From: Candidatus Thiodiazotropha sp. LNASS1
Lineage (GTDB): Bacteria > Pseudomonadota > Gammaproteobacteria > Chromatiales > Chromatiaceae
Reading direction: 5' to 3'
DNA length: 64,000 nt
Assembly: GCF_964212655.1 (NCBI RefSeq)
Contig: NZ_OZ156465.1
Coordinates: 2,418,001-2,482,000, forward strand
Positions 8,590-17,487 of the stretch are shown here, piece after piece. The notes beneath the pieces were generated by a model. It saw nothing but the letters and a program-made list of their open reading frames with translations, ran no database searches and was not told the origin of the DNA. A program made the translations under genes and the position numbers. How positions within the stretch are numbered: the first letter of the stretch is position 1; the number at the start of each line of letters is the position of its first letter.

Positions 8590-10692
8590 CTAAACCTTGA
8601 CATAATCGACACGCTCGCCCAGCCAACGCTTGACCAGCTGGGACGCGGCCTGAGGATCGTCCCGCAGCAGCATCTCCGCCGCTTCCCGCACCTCGTCGAG
8701 CATCCCCTGGTCTCTCACCAGATCCGCGATTCGCAGCTGCATCTCACCGGTTTGCCGGGTTCCCAGCACCTCTCCCGGCCCTCTCATCTCCAGGTCTTTT
8801 TGCGCAATCATGAAGCCGTCGCCGGTCTCACGCAGAATCGCCAGACGCTCTTTGGCATTGGCCGAGAGGGGGGAATGGTACATCAGAACGCAGTGGCTCT
8901 CCTCACTGCCGCGCCCCACCCTGCCGCGCAACTGATGCAGCTGCGCCAGTCCCAGGCGTTCCGGGTTTTCGATAATCATCAGGCTCGCATTCGGCACATC
9001 CACGCCCACCTCGATCACGGTGGTGGCAACCAGCAGATCAACCGCGCCCGATTGGAAATCCCGCATGACACGCTCTTTCGCTTCCTGTTTTACCCGGCCG
9101 TGTACCAATGCCACATTCAAATCCGGCAGGGCCTCGGCAAGCAGCCGTGCGGTCTCCTCCGCCGCCTGGCACTGCAACGCCTCCGACTCCTCGATCAGGG
9201 TACAGACCCAATAGGCCTGGCGTCCCTGGGCACAGGCCGCCCTCACCCGTTCCACCACCTCGTCGCGCCTGCGATCCGATATCACCGCTGTGGTAACCGG
9301 TTTACGACCTGGCGGCAGGCCATCGATGATCGACAGGTCGAGGTCGGCATAGGCGGTCATCGCCAGCGTGCGGGGAATCGGCGTGGCGGTCATGATCAAC
9401 TGGTGGGGGGTGTGTCCCTGTCGGTTCCCCTTCTCGCGTAATGCCAGTCGCTGATGGACACCGAAGCGGTGCTGCTCGTCGATCACCACCAGGCCGAGAT
9501 CGTTGAACACCACATCCTGCTGAAACAGGGCATGGGTACCCACCGCCAGCTGTATCTCACCTGCCGCGATCCGTTCAATCACCGCTTCCCGGGGACGACC
9601 CTTGAGTCGGCCGGTGAGCCAGCCGATTTCGATCCCCAACGGCAGCAGCCATTGGGAGAAGTTGCGCAGATGCTGTTCCGCCAGCAGTTCCGTGGGCGCC
9701 ATCAAGGCCACTTGACTGCCGGCGCCGATGGCCTGCAGCACCGCCATGGCGCTGACCACGGTCTTGCCCGAGCCCACATCTCCCTGCACCAGGCGCTGCA
9801 TCGGCCGGGAGCGTGCAAGATCCTGTTCAATCTCCGCCACAACCCGGCTCTGGGCGGCGGTCAGTTCGAACGGCAGTGCCGAAATAAGGGCCTGCTTTAG
9901 CTTGTTGTCGGCCACAAAGGGGGTGGCGCGAATGCGTTGATGGTGCGCCCGCATGCTGCGCAGACTGATCTGATGGGCGAGCAGCTCCTCATAGGAGAGT
10001 CGCTGTTGTGCCGGATGAATCCCCGCCAGCAGCCTTTGTTGGTCGGCATCGGGAGGTGGCGCATGGAGGTAACTGACTGCCTGGGCCAAATTCATTTGAG
10101 GAAACCGCGCCAACAATGACTGGGGCAGCCACTCCCTCAGTCCCTCCGGCTGCTGTTGCAACCACTGCAGGGCCTGCTGCATGAGACCGCGCAGGGTCAA
10201 TTGATGAACACCTTCAGTGGTGGGATAGATCGGCGTCAGCGACGTCTCCACTGCCATGGGTTGATCCGGATCGATGCGTTGATACTCGGGATGGACCATC
10301 TCCAGACTGTTGGGGCCATTGCGCACCTCACCAAAGCAGCGTATTCGAACACCGCGATTCAACGTTTGCCGCTGGGCATTGCTGAAATAGAAGAAGCGCA
10401 GAAACAGGCTGCCCGTACCATCGGAAATATGCACCATCAGCGAGCGGCGACGGCCGAACTTGATCTCCGCCAGATCGATCTCCCCCTCGATCACCACCTG
10501 ATCACCACGCCGCAGACTGCCGATCGGTTGAATCCGTGTTCGGTCCTGGTAGCGCAACGGCAGGTGGAACAGCAGATCCTGCAGGCTCCCGATGCCCAAC
10601 CTGGCGAGTTTTTCGGCATTACGTACCCCGACCCCTTTCAATACCGTGACGGGTTGTTCGGCCAGACTCGTTGATGAACTTTCCTTATTCAA
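8590..10692 (-). CDS. recG: ATP-dependent DNA helicase RecG
   Basis: A 700-aa superfamily-2 helicase that reverses stalled replication forks and branch-migrates Holliday junctions. An N-terminal OB-fold wedge domain (about 50-170) is followed by helicase motifs: Walker A in LVQGDVGSGKTVVSAMAV, motif II as VVIDEQHRFGV (a DEQH variant normal for RecG), motif III MTATPIPRTLA, and motif VI LRGRVGRGSEESHCVL, then the TRG region (LAILRETGDGFMIAQKDLEM). Length matches E. coli (693 aa). The gene is in the spoT-recG neighbourhood found in many gammaproteobacteria, although several genes are interposed here. Confidence 0.98.
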   Translation of the reverse strand: MNKESSSTSLAEQPVTVLKGVGVRNAEKLARLGIGSLQDLLFHLPLRYQDRTRIQPIGSLRRGDQVVIEGEIDLAEIKFGRRRSLMVHISDGTGSLFLRFFYFSNAQRQTLNRGVRIRCFGEVRNGPNSLEMVHPEYQRIDPDQPMAVETSLTPIYPTTEGVHQLTLRGLMQQALQWLQQQPEGLREWLPQSLLARFPQMNLAQAVSYLHAPPPDADQQRLLAGIHPAQQRLSYEELLAHQISLRSMRAHHQRIRATPFVADNKLKQALISALPFELTAAQSRVVAEIEQDLARSRPMQRLVQGDVGSGKTVVSAMAVLQAIGAGSQVALMAPTELLAEQHLRNFSQWLLPLGIEIGWLTGRLKGRPREAVIERIAAGEIQLAVGTHALFQQDVVFNDLGLVVIDEQHRFGVHQRLALREKGNRQGHTPHQLIMTATPIPRTLAMTAYADLDLSIIDGLPPGRKPVTTAVISDRRRDEVVERVRAACAQGRQAYWVCTLIEESEALQCQAAEETARLLAEALPDLNVALVHGRVKQEAKERVMRDFQSGAVDLLVATTVIEVGVDVPNASLMIIENPERLGLAQLHQLRGRVGRGSEESHCVLMYHSPLSANAKERLAILRETGDGFMIAQKDLEMRGPGEVLGTRQTGEMQLRIADLVRDQGMLDEVREAAEMLLRDDPQAASQLVKRWLGERVDYVKV

Positions 10693-10757
10693 AGCTGTTC
10701 ACTTTCGTTGCACGGCTCCTCCTATGATCATATAAGTGACATGGCAAGGAAGAAAAA

Positions 10758-10958
10758 GCCGCAAATGAACGCGAATCACCGCAAATTAACGCAAACTTTC
10801 TCAGATATGGATAACAACAGCCTACTATCGGCAATCCAAACATAATACGTTTTGAAATCCTGCTAAGGCTGCCTTTAACAGCAGAATAGGCAGTGGATTG
10901 TGTGGCAGCCAGGCACATTGTCATATCATTTGCGGCAGTTTGCGTTTATTTGCGGCCA
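10758..10958. repeat. Inverted repeat of GCAAATNAACGC-type units in the gap 10693-11072
   Basis: The left arm (10758-10797) has CCGCAAATGAACGCGAATCA followed by CCGCAAATTAACGCAAAC. The right arm (10928-10958) is the inverse, reading on the minus strand GGCCGCAAATAAACGCAAAC and TGCCGCAAATGA. About 130 bp separate them. The arms consist of short direct units (GCAAATNAACGC) and the whole looks like a small repetitive element. The 240-bp frame that crosses it (10685-10924, minus) shows no family signature. Nothing else is seen between recG and yjbQ. Confidence 0.6.
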
Positions 10959-11072
10959 AAGCAATAACGGTTTGGTTTTCTGTTTAGCCGTTCAACCACT
11001 CGATGAGGTGAAGGGCCTATTGTACTATTCGCTCATTCACAGCATGCCAGAACAGGCGGGAGAAAGGCAAAG

Positions 11073-11489
11073 ATGGTAATCCAGGAACAGATAAGGATTC
11101 AGACCCGGGGACGCAACACCTACAACATCACCGGTGAGGTGTCCGAGGCCATCAGCCGTGCCGGGATAGAGACCGGAATCTGCCAACTCTTCATCCAACA
11201 CACCAGCGCCTCACTGATCCTATGTGAAAACGCCGATCCGACGGTACGTACCGATCTGGAGCGAATCATGTCCCGCCTGGTGCCGGATGGCGATCCGATC
11301 TTCGATCACACCCTGGAGGGACCGGACGACATGCCGGCGCATGTACGATCGATCCTGACCCATATGGATTTGAGCCTGCCGATCAGCCAAGGCAGACCCG
11401 CACTGGGAACCTGGCAGGGGATCTATCTGTGGGAGCATCGTACCCATCCTCACCAGCGCAGCGTCACCCTTACCCTGTATGGGGAGTAA
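11073..11489 (+). CDS. YjbQ/UPF0047 family protein
   Basis: A 138-aa member of the YjbQ family (annotated as secondary thiamine-phosphate synthase because members can complement thiE mutants; the natural role is unsettled). Family marks: FIQHTSASLILCENADPTV near residue 45, the acidic stretch PDGDPIFDHTLEGPDDMPAH, the conserved HMDLSLPISQGRPALGTWQG and the C-terminal YLWEHRTHPHQRSVTLTLYG. Conserved His residues form a metal or phosphate pocket in structures of the family. The frame is complete; the start follows GGCGGGAGAAAGGCAAAG. It stands alone between the recG gene and a convergent PNPOx-fold gene. Confidence 0.93.
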   Translation: MVIQEQIRIQTRGRNTYNITGEVSEAISRAGIETGICQLFIQHTSASLILCENADPTVRTDLERIMSRLVPDGDPIFDHTLEGPDDMPAHVRSILTHMDLSLPISQGRPALGTWQGIYLWEHRTHPHQRSVTLTLYGE

Positions 11490-11493
11490 AAGA

Positions 11494-11668
11494 GTTTTTA
11501 GTTTTTAGTTTTTAGTGTTGAGTTTTGAGTTTTGAGTTGTCGAGACCACACTCGTGTTTCTTTGGCCACTCGCGCGCCTTCTGTCGTATGAGAATTGGGA
11601 TAAGAGAATCTAAAGCGCCGTGAGCGAAGTGAGCCCATCCGCTCAAAACTAAAAACTAAACACTTAAA
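11494..11668. repeat. Short AT-rich repeat with inverted ends
   Basis: Three TTTTTAG units and then TTTTGAG units at 11494-11538 are mirrored by the inverse CTCAAAACTAAAAACTAAAC at 11642-11661. The ~100 bp between is non-coding. It lies between two convergent genes (yjbQ and the PNPOx gene), where it could serve as a bidirectional terminator-like structure or be a degenerate mobile repeat. Confidence 0.5.
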
Positions 11669-11676
11669 CAGAGATG

Positions 11677-12216
11677 CTATGCCAGGTCCGTTGGCTTCCC
11701 ATCGACACTTACTTTATTACGCTTCTCCCTGAACTCCCTGAGTCCCTCGTCACCCTTTCTTTCAGCCCACTCCACCAGGGCATCCCGTTGCCCGGCATAT
11801 TCGAACAACGGCACCCCGAATCCACAGGAACTGGCGACAAGATCCACATCCATGAGGATGATCTGTCGGGCTCCGGGGAGCAGGGGGAAACGACCGATAT
11901 GGGCATCCCAGATTTCGCTGTCTTCGAGATGGCTGGTGGCCTGTCCATAGAGCCTGAGAATCTTGGGTTCGCCCTCCATGGCACAGAACATCAGAGTCAT
12001 CCGCCCGTCATCCCTCAGGTGGGTTGCCGTCTCGTTACCACTCCCGGTGAGATTCAGCCAAACCACCTGATTGGGATTTATGATGCGCAGGCTGTCCAAT
12101 CCCTTGGGTGAGACATTGATCCGCCCGTCACTCATCCCGGTTGCGACAAAAAACAGCTGCTGACGAATGATGAAATCGATATGTTTTTCGCTGATATGAT
12201 CGTATTGCTTACCCAT
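11677..12216 (-). CDS. Pyridoxamine 5'-phosphate oxidase-fold protein
   Basis: A 179-aa protein of the PNPOx-like split-barrel FMN-binding superfamily. Typical are the start (HIDFIIRQQLFFVATGMSDG), INVSPKG..SLRIINPNQVVWLNLTGSGNETATHL, and the dimer/FMN strand RMTLMFCAMEGEPKILRLYG. The C-terminal third (SSCGFGVPLFEYAGQRD) is that of the subgroup annotated as pyridoxamine 5'-phosphate oxidase family protein. That subgroup is not the vitamin B6 enzyme PdxH itself; reaction and cofactor are unproven. It is 19 bases downstream of the unknown gene 12236-12994 on the same strand, possibly co-transcribed. Confidence 0.88.
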   Translation of the reverse strand: MGKQYDHISEKHIDFIIRQQLFFVATGMSDGRINVSPKGLDSLRIINPNQVVWLNLTGSGNETATHLRDDGRMTLMFCAMEGEPKILRLYGQATSHLEDSEIWDAHIGRFPLLPGARQIILMDVDLVASSCGFGVPLFEYAGQRDALVEWAERKGDEGLREFREKRNKVSVDGKPTDLA

Positions 12217-12235
12217 AAAGGCCTACTGTGAAATG

Positions 12236-12994
12236 CTATTTATCCAGTTTCACCTTACCGCCGAAAAATCGACCGGTCAGGCTGTTCTTGGTTTTCGACA
12301 ACCACTCCTCCCGTTCCTCCAGCAGCTGCCGGGAGAGAGAGACCAGGGAACGCACGGATCGGGTGCGGGTGATATCCATACGCACTTCCGACTGCAGGGT
12401 GGCTGTCGCCCAGGGACCGCCGTTATGTTTTCGTATGAATTTACGCACCTGTGCATGCAGGTTGTTGCGTAACATGGCGACGACTTCCTCTTCCGCCTTA
12501 TCGGGATCCTTGCCCACCAGACCGTGCTTCAACTTATCGGCCTCATTGGGGGTTACCAGTTTAAGGGTCACACAATCATTTGACAGCAGATGCTCCATAT
12601 CGGCTCGCCGATCCTTGAGTCGTTCCGGCATCGACTTGGCGTCGGGCACGTACCCGGTGGCCTTCTTGTTGGCATTCAGGATTTTCAGGTCTTGCTCCCC
12701 GCCGCCATCCCCATCATCCCCAGCGTCGTCGATTATGGCGGAGCCCGATCCGGCACCTTGCGATGCGCCCCCGACCTGACTGATTTCCGCGTCTAACCAA
12801 TCAGCCTGTTCGTTAAGCAGCTTGTGGAAGTCTGTCGGGGTGCTCTCTTCAGTCAGCATGGCGCTGATTGCCTGATGCATGATCTCGTTGTAATAACCGA
12901 TAATGGTTGGATCCGTGATACCATGTGCCTGACAGATGATAAACACCCGCCCCTGAATATTGACCTGCATCATCTGTTCGAACTGGCTATCCAT
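12236..12994 (-). CDS. Unknown protein with a Gly/Asp-rich linker
   Basis: A 252-aa soluble protein of unrecognised family. Residues 1-75 are helical (EQMMQVNIQGRVFIICQAHG), then a disordered Gly/Ser/Asp linker (GGASQGAGSGSAIIDDAGDD) at 75-100, then a charged helical C-terminal domain with KSMPERLKDRRADMEHLLSN and DITRTRSVRSLVSLSRQLLE. No signal peptide, membrane segment or zinc motif. It lies upstream of the PNPOx gene (19 bp) and downstream of ridA. The reading frame is long with codon use like its neighbours, so it is very probably real. Confidence 0.75.
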   Translation of the reverse strand: MDSQFEQMMQVNIQGRVFIICQAHGITDPTIIGYYNEIMHQAISAMLTEESTPTDFHKLLNEQADWLDAEISQVGGASQGAGSGSAIIDDAGDDGDGGGEQDLKILNANKKATGYVPDAKSMPERLKDRRADMEHLLSNDCVTLKLVTPNEADKLKHGLVGKDPDKAEEEVVAMLRNNLHAQVRKFIRKHNGGPWATATLQSEVRMDITRTRSVRSLVSLSRQLLEEREEWLSKTKNSLTGRFFGGKVKLDK

Positions 12995-13089
12995 TCAATC
13001 CGCCTAAGCTGTAATCTCCTGCCGGCAAGCAGTTCATTTAAAAAAACCGCTGCCATATGATGCTAATCATAGATGAAACCCACGATTCA

Positions 13090-13473
13090 TCATTCAAACT
13101 GTATTATGGCATCCATTTCTACGGCAGCACCCTTGGGCAGTTCCGCCACCCCGATTGCGGCCCTGGCGGGATAGGGTTCCGAGAAGTAATCCGCCATCAC
13201 CTGATTGACCACAGGAAAATGTTCCAGGTCGGTAAGAAAGACATTCAGTTTCACGACATCGGCGAAACTGCCACCTGCTGCCCTGGCTACAGCCTGCAGA
13301 TTATCGAAAACACGTCGGATCTGCTGTTCGATATCGCCATCCACCATCTCCATGGTCTCAGGCACCAGGGGTATCTGACCTGAAAGATAGACCGTATCGC
13401 CAACCTTGACTCCCTGGGAGTAGGTACCGATAGCCTGCGGAGCCTGATCGGTACGGATGATTTCACGGCTCAT
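13090..13473 (-). CDS. ridA: RidA family reactive-intermediate deaminase
   Basis: A 127-aa RidA/YjgF protein, which hydrolyses 2-aminoacrylate and related imines released by PLP enzymes. Seen: [20 protein letters not shown] (substrate pocket), the catalytic Arg in [20 protein letters not shown] (YPAR) and the C-terminal glutamate of MDAIIQFE. The start is set at 13473 ([10 protein letters not shown]) because AGAGGT lies 7 bases upstream, rather than at 13482. In gammaproteobacteria ridA often follows spoT, as here, but a MITE-like repeat (13493-13723) now separates them. Confidence 0.96.
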   Translation of the reverse strand: MSREIIRTDQAPQAIGTYSQGVKVGDTVYLSGQIPLVPETMEMVDGDIEQQIRRVFDNLQAVARAAGGSFADVVKLNVFLTDLEHFPVVNQVMADYFSEPYPARAAIGVAELPKGAAVEMDAIIQFE

Positions 13474-13492
13474 GTTTAACACCTCTTTTTGT

Positions 13493-13723
13493 TAGGGCCT
13501 GTTAATACTAATCCAATGCACCCTGTTGTGCCTGAAAAAGTGCCAATCAAGGCGCACCCCAAGGGCACTTCCTTCGGGGCGCAACCCGAAGGGCTGGGGC
13601 TGTTTTCGCCCCCAGCGGCGTTATCATTCGCTCATGTAGAATAACTACACCACGCTCATTCTGCCTTGCTGGGCACGAAAACAGCCCCAGCAGGGCGTAT
13701 TGGATTAGTGTTAACAGGCCCTA
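13493..13723 (+). repeat. MITE-like element, copy A (231 bp)
   Basis: Bounded by TAGGGCCTGTTAATACTAAT and its inverse ATTAGTGTTAACAGGCCCTA, with TA at both ends. The interior is GC-rich with nested palindromes (GGGCTGGGGCTGTTTTCGCC; CAGCCCCAGC). No coding capacity. The same ends and interior recur at 18896-19192, 38286-38554 and 54420-54742. It occupies most of the gap between spoT and ridA. Confidence 0.85.
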
Positions 13724-13795
13724 GTTATGAATTTTGAATGCTGAATTGATTGTGTGTGCAACGCGAACACAACAATAATTCAAAATTCATAATTA

Positions 13796-15967
13796 TCATT
13801 TCACTCTGTTAATGCGCATAATCGAAGGCAGGGAACGCACGTGACGCAATATCTTCGCCAGGTGCTGTCGATTCTTCACAGTAATGACGAAGACTAGAGT
13901 GGAAGACAGACCATCCCGCTCTTCAGAGCCCACATGCTCGATATTCGAACCCTGTTGAGAGATAACCGAGGCAACAGAAGCCAGGACACCCCTTTGATTG
14001 CCTGATTCTACACGAATCATGGTGGCGAACTCCCCTTCCACATCCGATTCCCACTCAGCCTCGATCCATTTATGGCCGTGCTTTTTATAGTCCCCGAGGT
14101 TCGGGCAACCCTGGCGATGGATCACTATGCCCTTGCCGGGATTGAAGACACCGACAATGGCATCATCCGGAATGGGTCGGCAGCACTTGGCGAAGTTCAC
14201 CACCATCCCTTCTGTCCCTTTGATCGCCAACGAACCGGCGGGCACCTCCTGCTGTAAAACGGATTCGTTCACCGGCTGAGTCAGATCCTCTCCCGCCAAT
14301 CTACGGGCCAGCAGCATCGGCATATGGTCTCCCAATGCAATGCCTGCCAATAGATCGTCCAGCTGTTCCAGGCGAAACTCGGTCAGGATCTGATCGATTG
14401 TCTCCTGATCCACATCATCCAGGGTGAGTGAGAGCAATTCGAGTTCGCGTTCCAACAGACGCCTGCCCAGACTTACCGCCTCTTGTGTCTTGAGATTCTT
14501 CAAATAGGAGCGGATATTGGCGCGCGCCTTTCCCGTCACCACGAAATTGAGCCAGGCCGGACTGGGCCCGGCGGTTTCGGAGTTGATGATCTCCACGGTC
14601 TGGCCATTGAGCAGGCGGGTGCGTAACGGCACCAGCCGCCTGTCGACCCGCGCAGCAACACAGGTATTGCCCACATCGGTGTGCACACTGTAGGCAAAAT
14701 CGACCACTGTAGCGCCTTTCGGCAGTACCATGATCCGTCCCCTCGGGGTGAACACATAGACCTCGTCGGGGAACAGGTCGACCTTGACGTGCTCGAGAAA
14801 CTCCACCGAGTCGCCCACACCCTGTTGCATCTCCAGCAGATTCTGCAACCAGTCCGAAGCCCGGGACTTGACCCATTGGCCACTCGCCTCTCCGGTCTTG
14901 TACATCCAGTGCGCCGCAATCCCCGATTCGGCCAGTTTATCCATCTCCTCGGTGCGAATCTGAATCTCTATGGGTATACCCTGTGGACCAAACAGCACGG
15001 TATGCAGTGACTGGTAGCCATTTGCCTTGGGTATTGCGATATAGTCCTTGAAACGTCCGGGCATCGGCTTATAGAGATTGTGCACCACACCCAGCACGCG
15101 GTAGCAGGTATCGACCGCATCGACCACGATGCGAAAGGCGAATACGTCAACCACCTCTGAAAAGCTCAGCTTTTTCTTCAACATCTTTTTATAGATGCTG
15201 TAGAGATGTTTCTGGCGTCCGAATACCTGCCCCACCATCTTTTCCTGTTCGATACGGGAGCGAATGGCTGATTCCACATTCTCCACCAGCTCGCGATGGT
15301 GACCCCTGGCATCGGTAACGGCGCTCTTCAAGGCCCGGTAACGCATCGGCCAGTACGCGGCAAAGCCCAGTTCCTCCAACTCCAGACGCATGCTGTTGAT
15401 ACCCAGCCGGTTGGCGATGGGGGCAAAGATATCCAGGGTCTCCTTGGCGATTCGCCGGGTTTTTTCCGGTTTCATCACCCCGAGGGTCCGCATATTGTGC
15501 AGGCGGTCGGCAAGCTTGATCAGAATCACCCGGATATCCTTGGTCATCGCCAACAACATCTTGCGCAAACTGGCGGCCTGAGCCTCAGCCTGAGAGTTGA
15601 AATCGATTTTGGAGAGTTTACTCACACCATCGACCAGCTCAGCAATCTCGCCGTCAAAGGTATCCGCGAGTTGCTCTTTGGCGGTGGGTGTATCCTCGAT
15701 GACATCATGCAGGATAGCCGCCATCAGGCACTTATAGTCCATACGCATGTCAGCCAGAATGCGTGCCACTGCAACAGGATGATAGATATAGGGCTCCCCG
15801 GTCTTGCGGTGCTGTCCCACATGAGCTTCGGCGCCGAACAGATAGGCCCTGTATACCTCACGAATATGGTCCGCCGAAAGGTAGGACTCGAGATAGGCGC
15901 ACAGGTCGCTGATCAGGAAACGCGGTGTCTCCTGATCATCTTCCAGATTGCCTAAGGGATTGTTCAT
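13796..15967 (-). CDS. spoT: Bifunctional (p)ppGpp synthetase/hydrolase SpoT
   Basis: A 723-aa stringent-response enzyme. The N-terminal HD hydrolase domain is intact (YHPVAVARILADM, then ILHDVIEDT with H87-D88, and RLHNMRTLG), so ppGpp hydrolysis is expected. The synthetase domain has FKDYIAIPKANGYQSLHTVL. A TGS domain (VFTPRGRIMVLPKGATVVDF, about 405-465), a CC/ZFD region (VNFAKCCRPIPDD) and a C-terminal ACT domain (about 645-723) follow. Length is typical of SpoT (702 aa in E. coli) and an HD motif separates it from RelA. It lies 267 bp downstream of rpoZ on the same strand, the usual rpoZ-spoT order. Confidence 0.97.
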   Translation of the reverse strand: MNNPLGNLEDDQETPRFLISDLCAYLESYLSADHIREVYRAYLFGAEAHVGQHRKTGEPYIYHPVAVARILADMRMDYKCLMAAILHDVIEDTPTAKEQLADTFDGEIAELVDGVSKLSKIDFNSQAEAQAASLRKMLLAMTKDIRVILIKLADRLHNMRTLGVMKPEKTRRIAKETLDIFAPIANRLGINSMRLELEELGFAAYWPMRYRALKSAVTDARGHHRELVENVESAIRSRIEQEKMVGQVFGRQKHLYSIYKKMLKKKLSFSEVVDVFAFRIVVDAVDTCYRVLGVVHNLYKPMPGRFKDYIAIPKANGYQSLHTVLFGPQGIPIEIQIRTEEMDKLAESGIAAHWMYKTGEASGQWVKSRASDWLQNLLEMQQGVGDSVEFLEHVKVDLFPDEVYVFTPRGRIMVLPKGATVVDFAYSVHTDVGNTCVAARVDRRLVPLRTRLLNGQTVEIINSETAGPSPAWLNFVVTGKARANIRSYLKNLKTQEAVSLGRRLLERELELLSLTLDDVDQETIDQILTEFRLEQLDDLLAGIALGDHMPMLLARRLAGEDLTQPVNESVLQQEVPAGSLAIKGTEGMVVNFAKCCRPIPDDAIVGVFNPGKGIVIHRQGCPNLGDYKKHGHKWIEAEWESDVEGEFATMIRVESGNQRGVLASVASVISQQGSNIEHVGSEERDGLSSTLVFVITVKNRQHLAKILRHVRSLPSIMRINRVK

Positions 15968-16178
15968 TCACCTCTCCAGCGCCACTTTTGCCCACTCAGT
16001 ATGATCAGTCTGTCATAACAGTCGTTTTGGCCGTAAACCGGGGTTTGTCATAGTGATCGAAACGCAGCTTCTCTCAACAACCCGAATGGGTCAAGAAAAT
16101 AGACCAGGGAATAGGGGGAATTCTTGGCTTTTTCAGCCTTGTGTTGCAAGTGGTGATTGTGTCGCGGCGACAGCCGTC

Positions 16179-16201
16179 TTCGGCAGCCTGCGGCTGCCGA
16201 A
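16179..16201 (-). terminator. Perfect 10-bp hairpin between rpoZ and spoT
   Basis: TTCGGCAGCC-TGC-GGCTGCCGAA is a perfect stem of 10 bp with a 3-base loop, 34 bases after the rpoZ stop codon. No T-run follows on the minus strand, so it is either a processing/attenuation structure within the rpoZ-spoT transcript or a Rho-independent-like element lacking the U-tract. Confidence 0.45.
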
Positions 16202-16234
16202 CGGGATGTGGATTATAGCGGAGATACAGCGGAT

Positions 16235-16507
16235 TTATTTACCGGGTTCCATGGGGGTGATATCGATCTCCATCATCCCTTCATCCACTACCAGTTCTTC
16301 TTCGGCCTGCTGCTTTTGCATGTCCTGTTCCGAGATCAAACCCTCGGCAATTTCACGCAAGGCCATCACGGTCGGTTTGTCGTTTTCCCAGGGAAGCAGC
16401 GGTTCCACCCCATTGACCAGCTGACGCGCCCGTTTGGTGGCAAGCAGAACCAGATCAAAACGGTTGTCTACATAGTCCATGCAATCTTCAACTGTGACAC
16501 GTGCCAT
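16235..16507 (-). CDS. rpoZ: RNA polymerase omega subunit
   Basis: A 90-aa omega subunit beginning [20 protein letters not shown], then [13 protein letters not shown] and [13 protein letters not shown], the conserved core that wraps the beta-prime C-terminus. The acidic C-terminal tail is normal for the family. The start at 16507 was chosen over an upstream ATG at 16573 because the protein then begins at the invariant MARVTVEDC and GGAGAG lies 6 bases upstream. It heads the rpoZ-spoT pair; gmk, which usually precedes it, is not present here. Instead an AraC-type regulator gene follows immediately upstream. Confidence 0.96.
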   Translation of the reverse strand: MARVTVEDCMDYVDNRFDLVLLATKRARQLVNGVEPLLPWENDKPTVMALREIAEGLISEQDMQKQQAEEELVVDEGMMEIDITPMEPGK

Positions 16508-16612
16508 TGTTGCTCTCCACGGGCGGTGAAATTGGGTCTTTGACCGGAAAAAAGGAAGCAGATGATAAACCATGCCTCTCTTAAAGCCAACTCCACAAGC
16601 TGTTTTGCGCCA

Positions 16613-17443
16613 CTATTTGCGGGCATCGGCAGCCCGATTGCGATTGGACTCATTGAAGAAGCGGGCCGGCGGCTCGCCAAGGTTTTCGCGGAACATGGCA
16701 ATAAAAGCACTCGGACTCGCGTACCCCAACTCAAATGCGACCTCGTTAACGGGCGTGCCGTCCGCCAATCTGTTCATGGCCTCCAGCAACCGCAGCCGGC
16801 GACGCCAGCTGCCAAAGCTCATCCCCAGATGCTTGATGAAAAGCCGCCCAAGCGTGCGTTCACTGGCGCCGGCGTGTGTCGCCCACTCCGCCAGGGTCTG
16901 ATCATCCGCCGGATTGTCCGTCAGGGTATCGATAATCCTGCGGATTCTCGGTTCGTCGGAAAATGGAAGATGGAAGGGAAACTGCTCGATCTTTTGCAGC
17001 TGATCCACAATCACCACCATCAGTCTCCATTCCGCGCTACCCTTTGCGTATTCATTGCCGATGCGGCTCGCCTCCAGAATCATGGCCCGCAACAGCGGTG
17101 TCACGCGCAGCACGCAACAGCTGTCGGGCAGACCGTCATTGTAGGCGGGATCGATGTAGATCGAGCGGAAGGATACCGGCTGGGTCATCTCCACCTCGTG
17201 CATCACTCCAGGCGGTATCCAGACCGCCTGCGCAGGCGGCACCAACCAGGCCCCCTTGTCGGTGCTCGTCCTCATTACACCACGGATCGCATACAACAGC
17301 TGACCGCGAAGATGGGCGTGCCGAGTGACCAGTTCGGCCCCACGCCTCTCCATCGAAATCGAAAGCACAGGCCGTTGCGGATCGATGACGTGACCCACAT
17401 GGGTGGAGGGATCAACTGTCTTTTTATCGATATTCATTGTCAT
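16613..17443 (-). CDS. AraC-family transcriptional regulator
   Basis: A 276-aa regulator with an N-terminal cupin-like effector domain (ERRGAELVTRHAHLRGQLLY, then PAQAVWIPPGVMHEVEM, residues 30-110) and a C-terminal AraC double HTH (LAEWATHAGASERTLGRLFI, then VNEVAFELGYASPSAFIAMF). The layout is that of cupin-type AraC regulators that control adjacent efflux or uptake genes. It is transcribed divergently from the MFS gene at 17488 with only 44 bp between the starts, so it very likely regulates that transporter and itself. The ligand is unknown. Confidence 0.93.
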   Translation of the reverse strand: MTMNIDKKTVDPSTHVGHVIDPQRPVLSISMERRGAELVTRHAHLRGQLLYAIRGVMRTSTDKGAWLVPPAQAVWIPPGVMHEVEMTQPVSFRSIYIDPAYNDGLPDSCCVLRVTPLLRAMILEASRIGNEYAKGSAEWRLMVVIVDQLQKIEQFPFHLPFSDEPRIRRIIDTLTDNPADDQTLAEWATHAGASERTLGRLFIKHLGMSFGSWRRRLRLLEAMNRLADGTPVNEVAFELGYASPSAFIAMFRENLGEPPARFFNESNRNRAADARK

Positions 17444-17487
17444 ATTATAGTTATTGCGCCAAATTAAAACGGCCCATAATAGTAATC
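17444..17487. promoter_or_regulatory. Divergent control region of the AraC regulator and MFS gene
   Basis: The 44-bp gap holds two related AT-rich half-sites in direct orientation, CATATTATAGTTATTG (overlapping the regulator start) and CATAATAGTAATCATG (overlapping the transporter start), about 35 bp apart. Direct repeats are typical operators for AraC-family proteins. The role is inferred from position. Confidence 0.45.

Noticed and set aside
8548..9441. A 297-codon plus-strand frame (and others at 9454-9900 and 10156-10674)
   Set aside because: It lies antisense to recG. The product is His/Gln-rich with no family features, while the recG frame has all helicase motifs.
10685..10924. 79-codon minus-strand frame upstream of recG
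   Set aside because: It overlaps the inverted repeat and the recG start and has no family features.
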